From JAIBJN01 sp035762005 (GTDB taxonomy: Bacteria > Actinomycetota > Thermoleophilia > Gaiellales > Gaiellaceae): a stretch of 64,000 nt of DNA. This document shows positions 1 to 8,253 of the stretch, piece after piece. The notes beneath the pieces are model-generated. The model was given only the letters and a program-made list of their open reading frames with translations. It had not been told where the DNA came from and made no database searches. Positions within the stretch are counted from its first letter, which is position 1; every line of letters starts with the position of its first letter. Position numbers and translations under genes: made by a program. The stretch is taken from assembly GCA_035762005.1 (NCBI GenBank), contig DASTQA010000023.1, positions 1 to 64,000 on the forward strand. The letters are read 5' to 3'.

Positions 1-1
1 C

Positions 2-208
2 TCCTTCGGCCTGCGCGACGAGGTGCTCGAGGGGCGCGTCCGCGAGCCGGAGGAGGTCCTCGCGGCGCTCGACCGCGTGACGCTCGCGGACGTGCAACGC
101 GTCGCCCAGGACGTCATCCGCGACGAGCGCCTCAACCTCGCTGTCATCGGGCCGTTCGACGACGAGGAGCGGTTCGAGCGGCTGCTCGCGCTCGAAGTGG
201 CGGCGTGA
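2..208 (+). CDS. M16 (insulinase-family) zinc peptidase, C-terminal end only
   Basis: The reading frame is open from the left edge (first full codon at 2) to the stop at 206-208, so only the last 68 residues are visible. The segment has the usual tail of bacterial M16 processing-peptidase-like proteins: a charged helix with a TLADVQRVAQDVI stretch, then LNLAVIGPF and an acidic C-terminus. The zinc-binding HxxEH motif would lie in the missing N-terminal half. The family assignment rests on the tail alone. Family knowledge suggests a soluble or envelope-associated zinc peptidase. No gene follows closely on the same strand. Confidence 0.7.
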   Translation, partial: SFGLRDEVLEGRVREPEEVLAALDRVTLADVQRVAQDVIRDERLNLAVIGPFDDEERFERLLALEVAA

Positions 209-523
209 CGCGGGAGCCAACGCGCTCTCCGAACTGTGGCTCGCGGCTCGTCGAGGTCGGGCGGAGCGAGATCCTCGTCGACGCCCGCCCGACTGCCGCG
301 ACGTCTCGCCCGATCGCGGCGAGCTCGACGAGATCCTCGTCCGCGAGCGGCAGCTGAGAGCACGACCCCGACGAGGACTCCGCCGGCGAGGACGAGGGCC
401 GGCGGCGCGCGACCGCCGGCGATCCGCGCCGCACCGGGCGCGACGAGGACGATCCGCGCGGGCGCCGGCGCAAGCGGGCTTCCCCGGGAGCCTCCTCGAC
501 TTCGACCGACGTCGCCGGCGCGA
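209..523. other. 315-bp stretch without a supportable gene
   Basis: The stretch lies between the M16 tail and the 3' end of the M24 gene. Short open frames exist on both strands, but their translations are Arg/Ser/Ala-rich low-complexity strings without a recognisable fold. About 370-480, one plus frame alternates acidic and Arg-rich runs. The words GAGATCCTCGTC recur about 80 nt apart. I see no clear promoter, hairpin or RNA gene. It may be a decayed coding region. Confidence 0.4.
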
Positions 524-1639
524 CTACGGCGCCAGGTCGTACGGGTAGTCGGTGAGGGGCTCCCAGCCCTGCTCGGTGACGAGGACGTCGTCCTCTAGGC
601 GAAGGCCCCCGAAGCCCTGCCGGTAGAGTCCCGGTTCGACCGCGAGGACGTCACCCGCGACGATCTCCTCGCCGTTGCGACCGAGGTAGGGCGCCTCGTG
701 CACCTCGAGCCCGATGCCGTGGCCGAGCCCGTGGAAGAAGCCGTCCTCGAGCACCTGCCCGGGGTCCTTGGAGAGCTGCGTGGGGTAGCCGCGCTCCTCG
801 AAGAGCTCACAGACGACCGCGAACGGCTGCGAGCCCGCGACCCCCGGCCGCACCGCCTCGAGGGCGCGGTCGAGCGCCTCGCAGCAGAGACGGTGGTACG
901 TCACGAGCTCCTCCGGCGGCTCGCCCAGGCAGAACGTCCGCGTGACGTCGGCGCAGCAGCCCGACTCGGGGTCGACGGGCGAGAGGTCGACCACGATCGG
1001 CTCGCCGGGAGCGACCGGTCCGTGGCCCGGCTCGTGGCCGACGGCGGTCTGGGCCCCGTGGGAGACGATGAGGAAGTCGGGGACGGCGGCGCCCGCGTCC
1101 GTGATCGCCCGGGCGGCGAGCGCGCGGAGCTCCTCGCACGTCACCTCGCCGCCGGCGCGGAGGCGCGCCCGGATGGCGTCGAGGGCGGCGGCGACCGCCC
1201 CGTTCGCCCGGCGGATCCCGGCCACCTCCGCATCCGTCTTGACGCGGCGGCGCGCGGAGAAGAGCTCCCGCTCGGAGCGGACGTCGAGGCCGTTGTCGCG
1301 CAGGAAGTCGGCGAGCTCGAGCGGGAACTCTCCCGGCGTCGCGGCCGCGTCGAGACCGATCCGGCGGCAGCCGCGAAGCACGATCTCGCGTTCGCGCTCG
1401 TGCGCCGGCAGGCCCCGGGCGTGGAGCTCGTCGGAGCCGAGCTCCTCGAAGGAGAGGAGCTCGAGGCCGTCGAGGTGGCGAAGGCGCGGCAGCTCGAGCG
1501 CGCTCACGAACGCGTACCGCGTGCCGTGTCGCTCGGCGTAGGCGAACGGGTCCGGGATGGAGACGGGGATCTCGTGGCGCAGCTCCGGCGAGCGCACGGT
1601 GTCGCCGTAGATGAGGACGTCCGGCACGGCACCGAGCAT
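524..1639 (-). CDS. M24-family metallopeptidase (Xaa-Pro aminopeptidase/prolidase-like)
   Basis: This is a 371-residue cytosolic two-domain peptidase. The C-terminal pita-bread domain keeps all five family metal ligands: Asp in VVDLSPVD (about 218), Asp in CCADVTRTF (about 231), His in HGLGHGIG (about 307), Glu in AVEPGLY (about 335) and Glu in RLEDDVL (about 349). An N-terminal creatinase-like domain occupies about residues 10-130. Family members remove N-terminal residues before proline or cleave Xaa-Pro dipeptides. I chose ATG 1639. An upstream in-frame GTG at 1660 would add seven residues and run into the promoter of the divergent amidohydrolase gene. The exact substrate cannot be told from sequence. 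Confidence 0.88.
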   Translation of the reverse strand: MLGAVPDVLIYGDTVRSPELRHEIPVSIPDPFAYAERHGTRYAFVSALELPRLRHLDGLELLSFEELGSDELHARGLPAHEREREIVLRGCRRIGLDAAATPGEFPLELADFLRDNGLDVRSERELFSARRRVKTDAEVAGIRRANGAVAAALDAIRARLRAGGEVTCEELRALAARAITDAGAAVPDFLIVSHGAQTAVGHEPGHGPVAPGEPIVVDLSPVDPESGCCADVTRTFCLGEPPEELVTYHRLCCEALDRALEAVRPGVAGSQPFAVVCELFEERGYPTQLSKDPGQVLEDGFFHGLGHGIGLEVHEAPYLGRNGEEIVAGDVLAVEPGLYRQGFGGLRLEDDVLVTEQGWEPLTDYPYDLAP

Positions 1640-1651
1640 AGTCACTGCGGG

Positions 1652-1657
1652 TAGATT
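1652..1657 (+). promoter_or_regulatory. -10 hexamer TAGATT, 7 nt before GTG 1665
   Basis: TAGATT is followed by seven bases and then the GTG of the amidohydrolase gene, with no Shine-Dalgarno sequence. The spacing places transcription start at or next to the start codon, as in leaderless actinobacterial mRNAs. The divergent M24 gene starts only 25 nt away. Confidence 0.5.
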
Positions 1658-1664
1658 CACCTCC

Positions 1665-2825
1665 GTGGAAGAGGTCCTGCAGCGGGCACGACGGCTCGTC
1701 GAGACCTACGAGGAGGAGGTCGCCCGGCTCGTTCCCGCCGGGAGCACCCTCTTCGACGCCCACGTCCACGTGGGCCGGGACATCGACGGCATGACCGCGC
1801 CGTACGAGGAGCTCGAGCGGTTCCTGCGCCGGTCGAGCGTCGAGCGCGCCTTCGCGTTCTGCATGGACGAGCCCGACCGCGAGCCGGCGTTCCGCGCCGC
1901 CAACGACCGGACGCTCGCGGCGGCGGAGCGCTCGGGGGGCCTGCTCGTCCCCTTCGTGCGGCTCGACCTCGCCGAGAACCCCGTCGAGGAGGCCAGGCGC
2001 TGCCTCGACGCCGGCGCGCGCGGGATCAAGCTTCACCCGCGCGCCCAGGGCTTCTTCCTGAGCGACGAGCGGCTCGCCCCGATCTTCGCCCTCGCGGCGG
2101 AGCGCCGCCTCCCGGTGCTCATCCACGGCGGCAGGGGCCTGCCGCCGATCGCGGACCACCTCCGCCGCCTCCACGACGTCTACCCCGAGGCGCAGCTCAT
2201 CATCGCGCACGCGGGCATCGCCGATCTCGCCGCGCTCTCCGAGTGCTTCGCAGGCCGCGCGGGCGTGTACTTCGACACGTCCGTATGGAGCGTCATCGAC
2301 CTGCTCGACATCTTCTCCCGCGTCGCGCCCGGCCAGATCCTCTACGCCTCCGACTTCCCGTACGGCCAGCAGCCCGGCGCGCTCCTGCTCGCGCTCCGGA
2401 CGGCGCGGCTCGCCGGGCTCTCGGAGGAGGAGGTCAGGAGCATGCTCGGCCTCTCCGCAGCGCGCATCGCGGCCGGGGAGCCGCCGCTCCCGCTCTCGGA
2501 GCCGAAGCACCTCGAGCGTCTCGACCAGCCGCTCGCCTTCGCGCGCATCCACCACTACCTGGCCATGGCGACGCCGCTTCTCTGGACGCGCCAGCCGGAC
2601 TCGATCGGCGTGCTCGGCCTCGCACGGAACGCGTGCGCCGAGCGCGACGGCCACGTCGACGACCGCCAGCGGATCGCCGAGCTCCTCGACACGGCGCGCG
2701 ACCTCTGGCGCTCCCTGCCCGAGACCGAGGACGAGACCGAGCGCCGCCGGCTCTCGCGCGCGACGTTTCGCCTCATCCACCTCGCGGACATCCTCACGCT
2801 GACCGTGGGTGCCGACCATGCCTGA
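1665..2825 (+). CDS. Amidohydrolase-family TIM-barrel hydrolase (PF04909-like)
   Basis: A 386-residue predicted metal-dependent hydrolase. The barrel begins with FDAHVHVG (HxH metal ligands near residue 30) and continues with GIKLHPRAQ, IHGGRG, IIAHAGI and, near the end of the barrel, LYASDFPYG, which supplies the late Asp ligand. A helical extension of about 100 residues follows. GTG 1665 is preferred because it follows a -10 box directly and is followed by a good helix; GTG 1611 would lie inside the divergent gene. The gene overlaps the next one by 8 nt, so it is probably transcribed with the molybdenum hydroxylase and may act before or after it on the same substrate. The substrate is unknown. 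Confidence 0.82.
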   Translation: MEEVLQRARRLVETYEEEVARLVPAGSTLFDAHVHVGRDIDGMTAPYEELERFLRRSSVERAFAFCMDEPDREPAFRAANDRTLAAAERSGGLLVPFVRLDLAENPVEEARRCLDAGARGIKLHPRAQGFFLSDERLAPIFALAAERRLPVLIHGGRGLPPIADHLRRLHDVYPEAQLIIAHAGIADLAALSECFAGRAGVYFDTSVWSVIDLLDIFSRVAPGQILYASDFPYGQQPGALLLALRTARLAGLSEEEVRSMLGLSAARIAAGEPPLPLSEPKHLERLDQPLAFARIHHYLAMATPLLWTRQPDSIGVLGLARNACAERDGHVDDRQRIAELLDTARDLWRSLPETEDETERRRLSRATFRLIHLADILTLTVGADHA

Positions 2826-3255
2826 GCTCGTCGTCAACGGCGGCCGCTTCGCGGTCGCCGGCTCCACCCTGAAGACGCTCGCGGAGACGCTTCGGGGCGA
2901 CCTCGGCCTCACCGGGACGAAGGTCGCGTGCGGCGAGGGCCACTGCGGCGCGTGCACCGTCCTCCTCGACGGCGAGCCCGCTCTCTCCTGCATCACGCTC
3001 GTCCACGCGGTCGGCGAGCGGGAGGTGACGACGATCGAGGGCCTCCGCGACCACCCGCTCGTCGAGGCGTTCGTCCGCGCCGACGCGCTCCAGTGCGGCT
3101 TCTGCACGCCCGGCCAGATCGTCTCCGCCGCGGCCCTCGTCGGCGAGACGCCCGCCCCCAGCCGCGAGGAGATCCGGCACGGCATGGCCGGGAACCTCTG
3201 CCGCTGCGGCACCTACCCGAGGATCGAGGAGGCGATCGCCTCATGGCGCGGCTGA
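2818..3255 (+). CDS. Molybdenum hydroxylase small subunit, two [2Fe-2S] clusters
   Basis: A 145-residue iron-sulfur subunit of the XDH/CoxS/PaoA type that passes electrons from the molybdenum site to FAD. The plant-type N-terminal cluster is bound by C38, C43, C46 and C58 (CGEGHCGAC... C). The C-terminal four-helix domain binds the second cluster through C93 and C96 (CGFCTPGQ) and C128 and C130 (CRC). Length is normal for the family. There is no Tat signal, unlike periplasmic PaoA, so the enzyme is predicted to be cytosolic. ATG 2818 overlaps the upstream stop; an in-frame GTG at 2809 would add three residues. The gene overlaps the large subunit by 13 nt. Confidence 0.95.
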   Translation: MPELVVNGGRFAVAGSTLKTLAETLRGDLGLTGTKVACGEGHCGACTVLLDGEPALSCITLVHAVGEREVTTIEGLRDHPLVEAFVRADALQCGFCTPGQIVSAAALVGETPAPSREEIRHGMAGNLCRCGTYPRIEEAIASWRG

Positions 3256-5486
3256 TCCGCACCGAGAAGGAGGTCGAGGGGCGCTACACCGAGCAGTGGG
3301 TCGTGGTCGAGGAGGACCCGCTCGACCGCTGGCCGGCGGGGCCGCTCGACGTGGTCGGGCGTCCGGCCGCTCGGGTCGACGGTCTCCGGCGGGCACGCGG
3401 CACGGCCCGGTATACGGCCGACGTCGCGCTCCCCGGGATGCTCCACGCCGCGGTCCTCCGCAGCCCGCACGCCAGCGCCCGGCTGCGGCGCCTCGAGCTG
3501 GCGCCGGCGCTCGCGGCCCCGGGCGTGCGCGCGGCGATCGGGCCGGCCGACTGCGACGTCTTCTCGGAGGAGGCCGGCTACCAGGGCGCGCCCGTCGCGG
3601 CCGTGGCGGCCGAGAGCTTCGGGCAGGCGCGGGCCGCCCTCGCGCTCGTCGAGGTCGAGTGGGAGGTCGGCGAGCCGCTCCTCGATCCGGACGAGGCGGT
3701 CCGGCGCGGGCAGCTCATCGACGAGCCCGACCGCTACGAGCGCGGGGACGTCGAGCGCGGACTGGCCGCAGCGGACGTCGTCGTGGAGGCCGAATACCGG
3801 ACGGCCACCGTCCTCCACAACGCGCTCGAGACCCACCAGGCCGTCTGCGCCTGGGAGGGCGACGAGCTCACCGTCCACATCTCGACGCAGTGGATCTGGG
3901 GCGTCCGCAAGGACGTCGCGAAGCGGCTCGGCCTCGCGCCCGACAAGGTCAGGGTCGTCTGCGAGTACATGGGCGGCGGCTTCGGCGCGAAGAACGACCC
4001 GGGCGACCACACGTTCGTCGCGGCGGAGCTGGCGCGGCGCACGGGCCGCCCCGTGCGCTGCGCGCTCACCCGGCGGGAGGAGAACCTCGCGAGCGGGAAC
4101 CGCCACGCGACGATCCAGCGTCTGCGGGCAGGCGCGAGGGCCGACGGGACGCTCACGGCGCTCGAGGGCGAGTTCGTCATGGCCGTCGGCTGGGACGGCT
4201 TCGTCAGCTCGACCGCGGGGCCGATGAAGATGCTCTACGCCTGCGAGAACGTCCGCACGGTCGAGCTCGGGGCGAAGCTCAACACCGGCCCCAACGACGC
4301 CTTCCGGGCGCCCGGGTTCGTCGAGGGGACGTTCGGTCTCGAGTGCCTCCTGGACGAGCTGGCGGCGAAGCTCGACCTCGATCCGCTCGAGCTCAGGCGG
4401 CGCAACGGCGCCGACGCCGACCCCGTCGACGGCCGGCCCTTCTCGGCCAAGAACCTCGGGGAGTGCTACCGCCGCGCGGAGCCCCACTGGGCGAGGCGGG
4501 CCGAGGTGCGCGCTCGCTCGGAGGGCCCGTGGCGGCGCGGCGTCGGGCTCGCGAGCCAGATCTGGTACGGCGGCGGCGGGCCGCCCTCCTACGCGTTCGT
4601 CCGGGTCGGCTCGGAGGGCGACGCGACCGTCCTCACGGCGATGCAGGACATCGGCACCGGCACGCGGACGGCGATGGCGCAGATCGCCGCGGAGGAGCTC
4701 GGGCTGCCGCTCGAGCGCGTGTCCGTCTCGCTCGGGGACTCGGCGCGCGGCCCCTACGCGGCCATCTCGGCCGGCTCGTCGACGACCCCGAGCATGGGCC
4801 CGGCCGTGCGCGCGGCGGCCGCCGACGCGGCCCGGCAGATCATCGAGATCGCGGCCCAGCGCTTCGAGTCCGAGGAGCGCGTGCTCTCGCTCCGCGGCGG
4901 CCGCATCGTCTCGGAGGACGGCGGCGCCTGGACCCTCGAGGAGGTGACGGGCCTCCTGGGCGACGGGCAGATCCTCGGCAGGGGCTCGCGCGGGCCGAAC
5001 CCGACCGGCATGCGCGTCCTCACCTTCGGCGTGCAGGTCGCGGAGGTCGCCGTCGACGTCGAGACCGGCGAGGTCCGCGTCGAGCGGATCGCGGCGATCC
5101 ACGACGTCGGCCGGGTGATCAACCCGCTCGGCGCCGCGAGCCAGGTCGAGGGCGGGATCATCCAGGGAATCGGGCACACGCTCTCCGAGCAGCGGCTCCT
5201 CGACCCGGCGAGCGGCGAGGCGCTCACGCTCACGCTCGACGCGTACAAGCTCCCGACGATCGCCGACGTGCCCGAGATCGTCACGGAGCTCCTCGACGTG
5301 CCCGACGAGCACCTCACGAGCCTCGGCTCCAAGGGGCTCGGCGAGCCGCCGATCATCCCGACCGCCGCCGCGATCGCGAACGCGATTCGCGACGCGACCG
5401 GCGCCGACGTTCGCTCCCTCCCGATCACGCGCGAGGAGATGCTGCGGGCGCTCGAGGAGGCGCGTGAGCGCGCCTACGCTCTCTAG
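3243..5486 (+). CDS. Molybdenum hydroxylase large subunit (xanthine dehydrogenase/aldehyde oxidase family)
   Basis: The 747-residue molybdopterin-binding catalytic subunit. An N-terminal a/b hammerhead domain (about 35-145) precedes the MoCo domains, which show GGGFGAKND, NDAFRAPG, QDIGTGTR and, near the C-terminus, GLGEPPIIPT with the catalytic Glu expected of this family. The AYxCSFR active-site loop of form I CO dehydrogenase is absent, so this oxidises an aldehyde, purine or N-heterocycle rather than CO. ATG 3243 is chosen because it overlaps the small subunit by 13 nt; the open frame extends far upstream but only as antisense-like sequence. It overlaps the FAD subunit by 23 nt. Confidence 0.95.
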   Translation: MARLIRTEKEVEGRYTEQWVVVEEDPLDRWPAGPLDVVGRPAARVDGLRRARGTARYTADVALPGMLHAAVLRSPHASARLRRLELAPALAAPGVRAAIGPADCDVFSEEAGYQGAPVAAVAAESFGQARAALALVEVEWEVGEPLLDPDEAVRRGQLIDEPDRYERGDVERGLAAADVVVEAEYRTATVLHNALETHQAVCAWEGDELTVHISTQWIWGVRKDVAKRLGLAPDKVRVVCEYMGGGFGAKNDPGDHTFVAAELARRTGRPVRCALTRREENLASGNRHATIQRLRAGARADGTLTALEGEFVMAVGWDGFVSSTAGPMKMLYACENVRTVELGAKLNTGPNDAFRAPGFVEGTFGLECLLDELAAKLDLDPLELRRRNGADADPVDGRPFSAKNLGECYRRAEPHWARRAEVRARSEGPWRRGVGLASQIWYGGGGPPSYAFVRVGSEGDATVLTAMQDIGTGTRTAMAQIAAEELGLPLERVSVSLGDSARGPYAAISAGSSTTPSMGPAVRAAAADAARQIIEIAAQRFESEERVLSLRGGRIVSEDGGAWTLEEVTGLLGDGQILGRGSRGPNPTGMRVLTFGVQVAEVAVDVETGEVRVERIAAIHDVGRVINPLGAASQVEGGIIQGIGHTLSEQRLLDPASGEALTLTLDAYKLPTIADVPEIVTELLDVPDEHLTSLGSKGLGEPPIIPTAAAIANAIRDATGADVRSLPITREEMLRALEEARERAYAL

Positions 5487-6303
5487 GCCGGCGAGCCTCG
5501 ACGGGCTCGACGGGGCGGGGACGCCGCTCGCAGGCGGGACGGACCTCGTTCCGCTCCTTCGCGACGGCCTCGTCCGCGCGGAGGAGCTCGTGGACGTGCG
5601 GCCGCTCCTGCCCCGCGGGATCGAGGACGGCGTGCGGATCGGCGCCGGCACGACGCTCGCCGAGCTCGAGCGCTCGGCCGAGGTGCCGGCCGCGCTCGCG
5701 GAAGCGTGCCGACTCGCGGCCTCGCCGCAGCTTCGGCACATGGGCACGATCGGCGGCAACCTCCTCCAGGCGACGCGCTGCTGGTACTGGCGGCTCGGCG
5801 TCCCGTGCTACCTCCACGGGGGCAACCGCTGCCACGCGCGGGAGGGCGAGCACCGCGAGCACGCGATCTTCGCGACCGAGCCCTGCGCCTCCGCCCACCC
5901 GTCCGACCCCGCCGCGGCGCTCCTCGCCCTGGGCGCGGTGCTGGAGACGACGAGCCGTCGCCTCCCGCTCGCCGAGCTCTACCGGCTCCCGACCGACGAC
6001 GACCGGCGCGTGACGACCCTGGCGCCGGGGGAGCTGATCCTCCGGCTCGAGCTCGAGCGACCGGACGCGAGCGTCTACCTGAAGGCGATGGACCGGCAGC
6101 GGTTCGGCTTCCCGCTCGTCGGCGCCGCCGCCGCCCGCCTCGGCGGGGAGACGCGGCTCGCGCTCGCCGGCGTGGCGCCGATCCCGTGGCGGCTCGGCTC
6201 GCCCGCCGACCTCGACGCGGCGACCCCGCTCCCGGGCACGGCGTACAAGGTCGAGCTCGCCCGAGCGCTCGTCCGCCGCGCCCTCGCGGCCGTCGCTCCC
6301 TGA
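5464..6303 (+). CDS. Molybdenum hydroxylase FAD subunit with PaoB-like extra Fe-S motif
   Basis: A 279-residue FAD subunit of the CoxM/PaoB type. The FAD loops are PLAGGTDLVPLLRDG near the N-terminus and MGTIGGNLLQ near residue 95. Directly after comes a four-cysteine insertion (CWYWRLGVPC, then GNRC, then EPCASAHPSD). In E. coli PaoB the corresponding insertion binds an additional [4Fe-4S] cluster, so a cluster here is likely. The usual C-terminal CO_deh_flav_C domain is present but short. GTG 5464 gives the 23-nt overlap with the large subunit, which implies translational coupling. Confidence 0.93.
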   Translation: MSAPTLSRPASLDGLDGAGTPLAGGTDLVPLLRDGLVRAEELVDVRPLLPRGIEDGVRIGAGTTLAELERSAEVPAALAEACRLAASPQLRHMGTIGGNLLQATRCWYWRLGVPCYLHGGNRCHAREGEHREHAIFATEPCASAHPSDPAAALLALGAVLETTSRRLPLAELYRLPTDDDRRVTTLAPGELILRLELERPDASVYLKAMDRQRFGFPLVGAAAARLGGETRLALAGVAPIPWRLGSPADLDAATPLPGTAYKVELARALVRRALAAVAP

Positions 6304-6456
6304 GCTCGAGCCCGTCCGGCAATCGCCCTCGCGAGCCTGCCGTCTCGGGCACCTTGTGTTTCACGCGCGCACGGGCCGCGCGGCTCTCCCGCCGCACGGA
6401 TCCGCCGTCTTGCGGCAGTCTGACCTCGTGCGCGTGGAACACGAGCTTCGCGGGCC

Positions 6457-6966
6457 GTGAGCGTCACGGCGGTCGTGCTGGCGGCGGGGGAGGCGTCCCG
6501 CTTCGGGGCGCCGAAGCAGCGGCTGCTCCTGCCGCGCGTGCTCGCGCGGCTCGCTGAGGCGGCGGTGGACGAGGTCGTCGTCGTCGCGGGAGCGCACTCC
6601 CTGGGCGACGCGGCCGGCTCGGCGCGCGTCGTCGACTGCCCCGAGTGGGAGCGCGGGCCGGGAGCGTCGCTGCGCTGCGGGCTCGCCGCCCTCGACCCTG
6701 CCACCGAGGCCGCCGTCGTCGTCCTCGCCGACGGCCCGCACCTGCGCCCGGAGGCGGTCGCGCGCGTCCTCGGCGCGTGGCGGGACGGAGCCGGGCCGCT
6801 CGTCGCCGCCGCCTACCGCGGCGAGCGGGGTCATCCGCTCGTCGTCGCCCGCGCGCTCTGGGAGGGCATCCCGGACGAGGGCCTGCGCGGTCTCGAGCCC
6901 GCGCTCGTCCCCTGCGACGACCTCGGCTCGCCCGGGGACGTCGACACGGTCGAGGAGCTGCCGTGA
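6457..6966 (+). CDS. MobA/MocA-like nucleotidyltransferase (molybdenum cofactor)
   Basis: A 169-residue NTP transferase. It starts with the nucleotide-binding LAAGEASRFGAPKQ, a variant of the MobA/MocA LAAGxSxRMGxxK loop, and continues with VVLADGPHLRP and RGERGHPLVVAR, the metal and nucleotide sites of MocA-type enzymes. MocA adds CMP to molybdopterin for XDH-family enzymes, which fits the three upstream genes. The protein is somewhat shorter than E. coli MocA (about 190). It starts 153 nt after the FAD subunit. I see no XdhC-type sulfuration factor in this window. Confidence 0.82.
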   Translation: MSVTAVVLAAGEASRFGAPKQRLLLPRVLARLAEAAVDEVVVVAGAHSLGDAAGSARVVDCPEWERGPGASLRCGLAALDPATEAAVVVLADGPHLRPEAVARVLGAWRDGAGPLVAAAYRGERGHPLVVARALWEGIPDEGLRGLEPALVPCDDLGSPGDVDTVEELP

Positions 6967-7463
6967 GACGGCGCCTGCTCCGGCCCGTCGTCCTCATCCC
7001 CGCGTTCGTGCTCCTCGCGCTCGCCGCCGGGATCGGGTACGCCGCGTGGACGCAGCTCGACGCCGGCCGCGTCGGGGCGAACGAGGAGATCCTCGCCGGG
7101 CTGCCCCGCTACCCCGGCTCCGAGGAGGTCGATCGCCTCACGCAGACGGAGGCCGACGGAGGTCTCCCCATCCCCGACCAGGTCGTGACGAGCGTCCTCT
7201 ACGCACCTCCGGCGGGCGCCTCGCAGGCGGCCGTCGTCGAGTTCTTCGTCTCACGCCTGACGCCCGAGTGGCGCGCGCGGACGACGACGGTGACCGTGGC
7301 AGAGGAGGGGGCGCCTGCGGGCGACTCGGCGTTCCGCGTCGACTTCTCGCGCGGAGACGACTGCGTCCGGCTGCTCACCTACGGCATGGCGCCGGGACAC
7401 GTCGGCAGGCGGACGTTCGCGCTCTCGGCCGAGAGCGGCGAAGGCCCCTGCGAGACCGACTGA
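6963..7463 (+). CDS. Membrane-anchored protein of unknown function
   Basis: A 166-residue protein. Residues 8-27 form one hydrophobic N-terminal segment after an Arg-rich start (VRRRLLRP), so it is a type II membrane protein or has an uncleaved signal. The extracytoplasmic part contains LPRYPGSEEVDR and a region rich in Asp, Glu and Thr with two late cysteines. I do not recognise a family. GTG 6963 overlaps the stop of the MocA-like gene by 4 nt (GTGA), so the two are co-translated. Confidence 0.75.
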   Translation: MRRRLLRPVVLIPAFVLLALAAGIGYAAWTQLDAGRVGANEEILAGLPRYPGSEEVDRLTQTEADGGLPIPDQVVTSVLYAPPAGASQAAVVEFFVSRLTPEWRARTTTVTVAEEGAPAGDSAFRVDFSRGDDCVRLLTYGMAPGHVGRRTFALSAESGEGPCETD

Positions 7464-7541
7464 TCCCGCTCAAGCGGGCAGCGCTCCTGCCGATGAGAAA
7501 GCAGGGCGGAAGCGCCGCCCGCCGAACTCGACATCTGCCCG
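7464..7541 (+). promoter_or_regulatory. Possibly structured leader of the HTH/LytR_C gene
   Basis: The 78-nt gap contains three nested or successive inverted repeats: CCCGC/GCGGG at the start, GGCAG/CTGCC next, and GGGCGG-AAGCG-CCGCCC in the middle. The last is enclosed by GCAG and CTGC. CCGATGAG and CCGATGG bracket the last hairpin. The folding is predicted by eye and no known riboswitch class was matched. Confidence 0.3.
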
Positions 7542-8216
7542 ATGGAGGCCCACGCCGCTCACTCGCCGCTCGTGGCCGCGCGCCTGCGCCGGCGCCTGAC
7601 CCTCGAGGAGGCGGCCGCCCGCGCGCGCCTCGACGTCGACGACGTGCGGAACCTCGAGGAGTCGCGGACGTACGTCTTCCCCTCGGCGACGGACGCGCTC
7701 GCCGCGACCGTCGTCTACGCCTCCTCGCTCGGGATCACCGAGCGCGAGGCGCGGGAGCTCGCCGGCCTCCCGGTCGAGTCCGTCGTCGAGCGCTGGTCGC
7801 TGCGCCGCTGGCTTTCGGTGGCCGCGTTCGTCGCCACGCTCGCGGCCCTGATGATCTTCTCCCTGCGGCCGGAGCTCGTCCCGGGGCACGACCGGGTCGC
7901 GGCGGCGCCGGCGCAGACGGTCGTCGCGGCGGCGCCGCTCCCCGAGCGCTGGGAGATTCAGGTGGACGTCTACAACGGCACCGCGCGGGGCAACGCCGCC
8001 GCGGGCCTCGCGAACGAGATCGCCGGCCTCGCCTACCGGATCGGCGAGGTGAAGAACGCCGACCGCCGCGACTACACCGAGACCCGCGTCTACTACCCGC
8101 CCGGGGCCGAGGCGATCGCGCACCGGCTGGGCGCCGAGCTCGGGATCCCCACCGCCGCTCTCCCCGGCGGCGACGACGACCGCCGGCTCGTCGTCATCCT
8201 CGGGCGCAACGGCTAG
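7542..8216 (+). CDS. HTH - transmembrane - LytR_C domain protein
   Basis: A 224-residue membrane protein with three parts. Residues 10-75 form a RodZ-like helix-turn-helix (LRRRLTLEEAAARARL ... VRNLEESRTYVFPS). Residues about 87-105 form one transmembrane helix (WLSVAAFVATLAALMIFSL). Residues 140-224 form a LytR_C domain (VDVYNGTARGNAAAGLANEI ... LGRNG), which in actinobacteria occurs outside the membrane in cell-wall proteins. The layout suggests a cytoplasmic sensor or cytoskeleton-linked domain coupled to an exported wall-associated domain. It is convergent with rsrA, 37 nt away. Confidence 0.75.
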   Translation: MEAHAAHSPLVAARLRRRLTLEEAAARARLDVDDVRNLEESRTYVFPSATDALAATVVYASSLGITEREARELAGLPVESVVERWSLRRWLSVAAFVATLAALMIFSLRPELVPGHDRVAAAPAQTVVAAAPLPERWEIQVDVYNGTARGNAAAGLANEIAGLAYRIGEVKNADRRDYTETRVYYPPGAEAIAHRLGAELGIPTAALPGGDDDRRLVVILGRNG

Positions 8217-8253
8217 CCGCCCACGGCCGCCGACGGCTCCGACGAGGCGCGCG

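Noticed and set aside
144..598. Short frames on both strands after the M16 tail
   Set aside because: No recognisable fold, no ribosome site, and Arg/Ser-biased composition.
3243..5486. Form I carbon monoxide dehydrogenase large subunit
   Set aside because: The AYxCSFR active-site loop is absent; NDAFRAPG is present instead.
3213..5759. Long minus-strand frame across the molybdenum hydroxylase
   Set aside because: Antisense to a gene with all family motifs; composition is low complexity.
6304..6456. Moco riboswitch upstream of the MocA-like gene
   Set aside because: Only a weak GCCGCA/TGCGGC inverted repeat is visible and the conserved Moco motif core could not be found.
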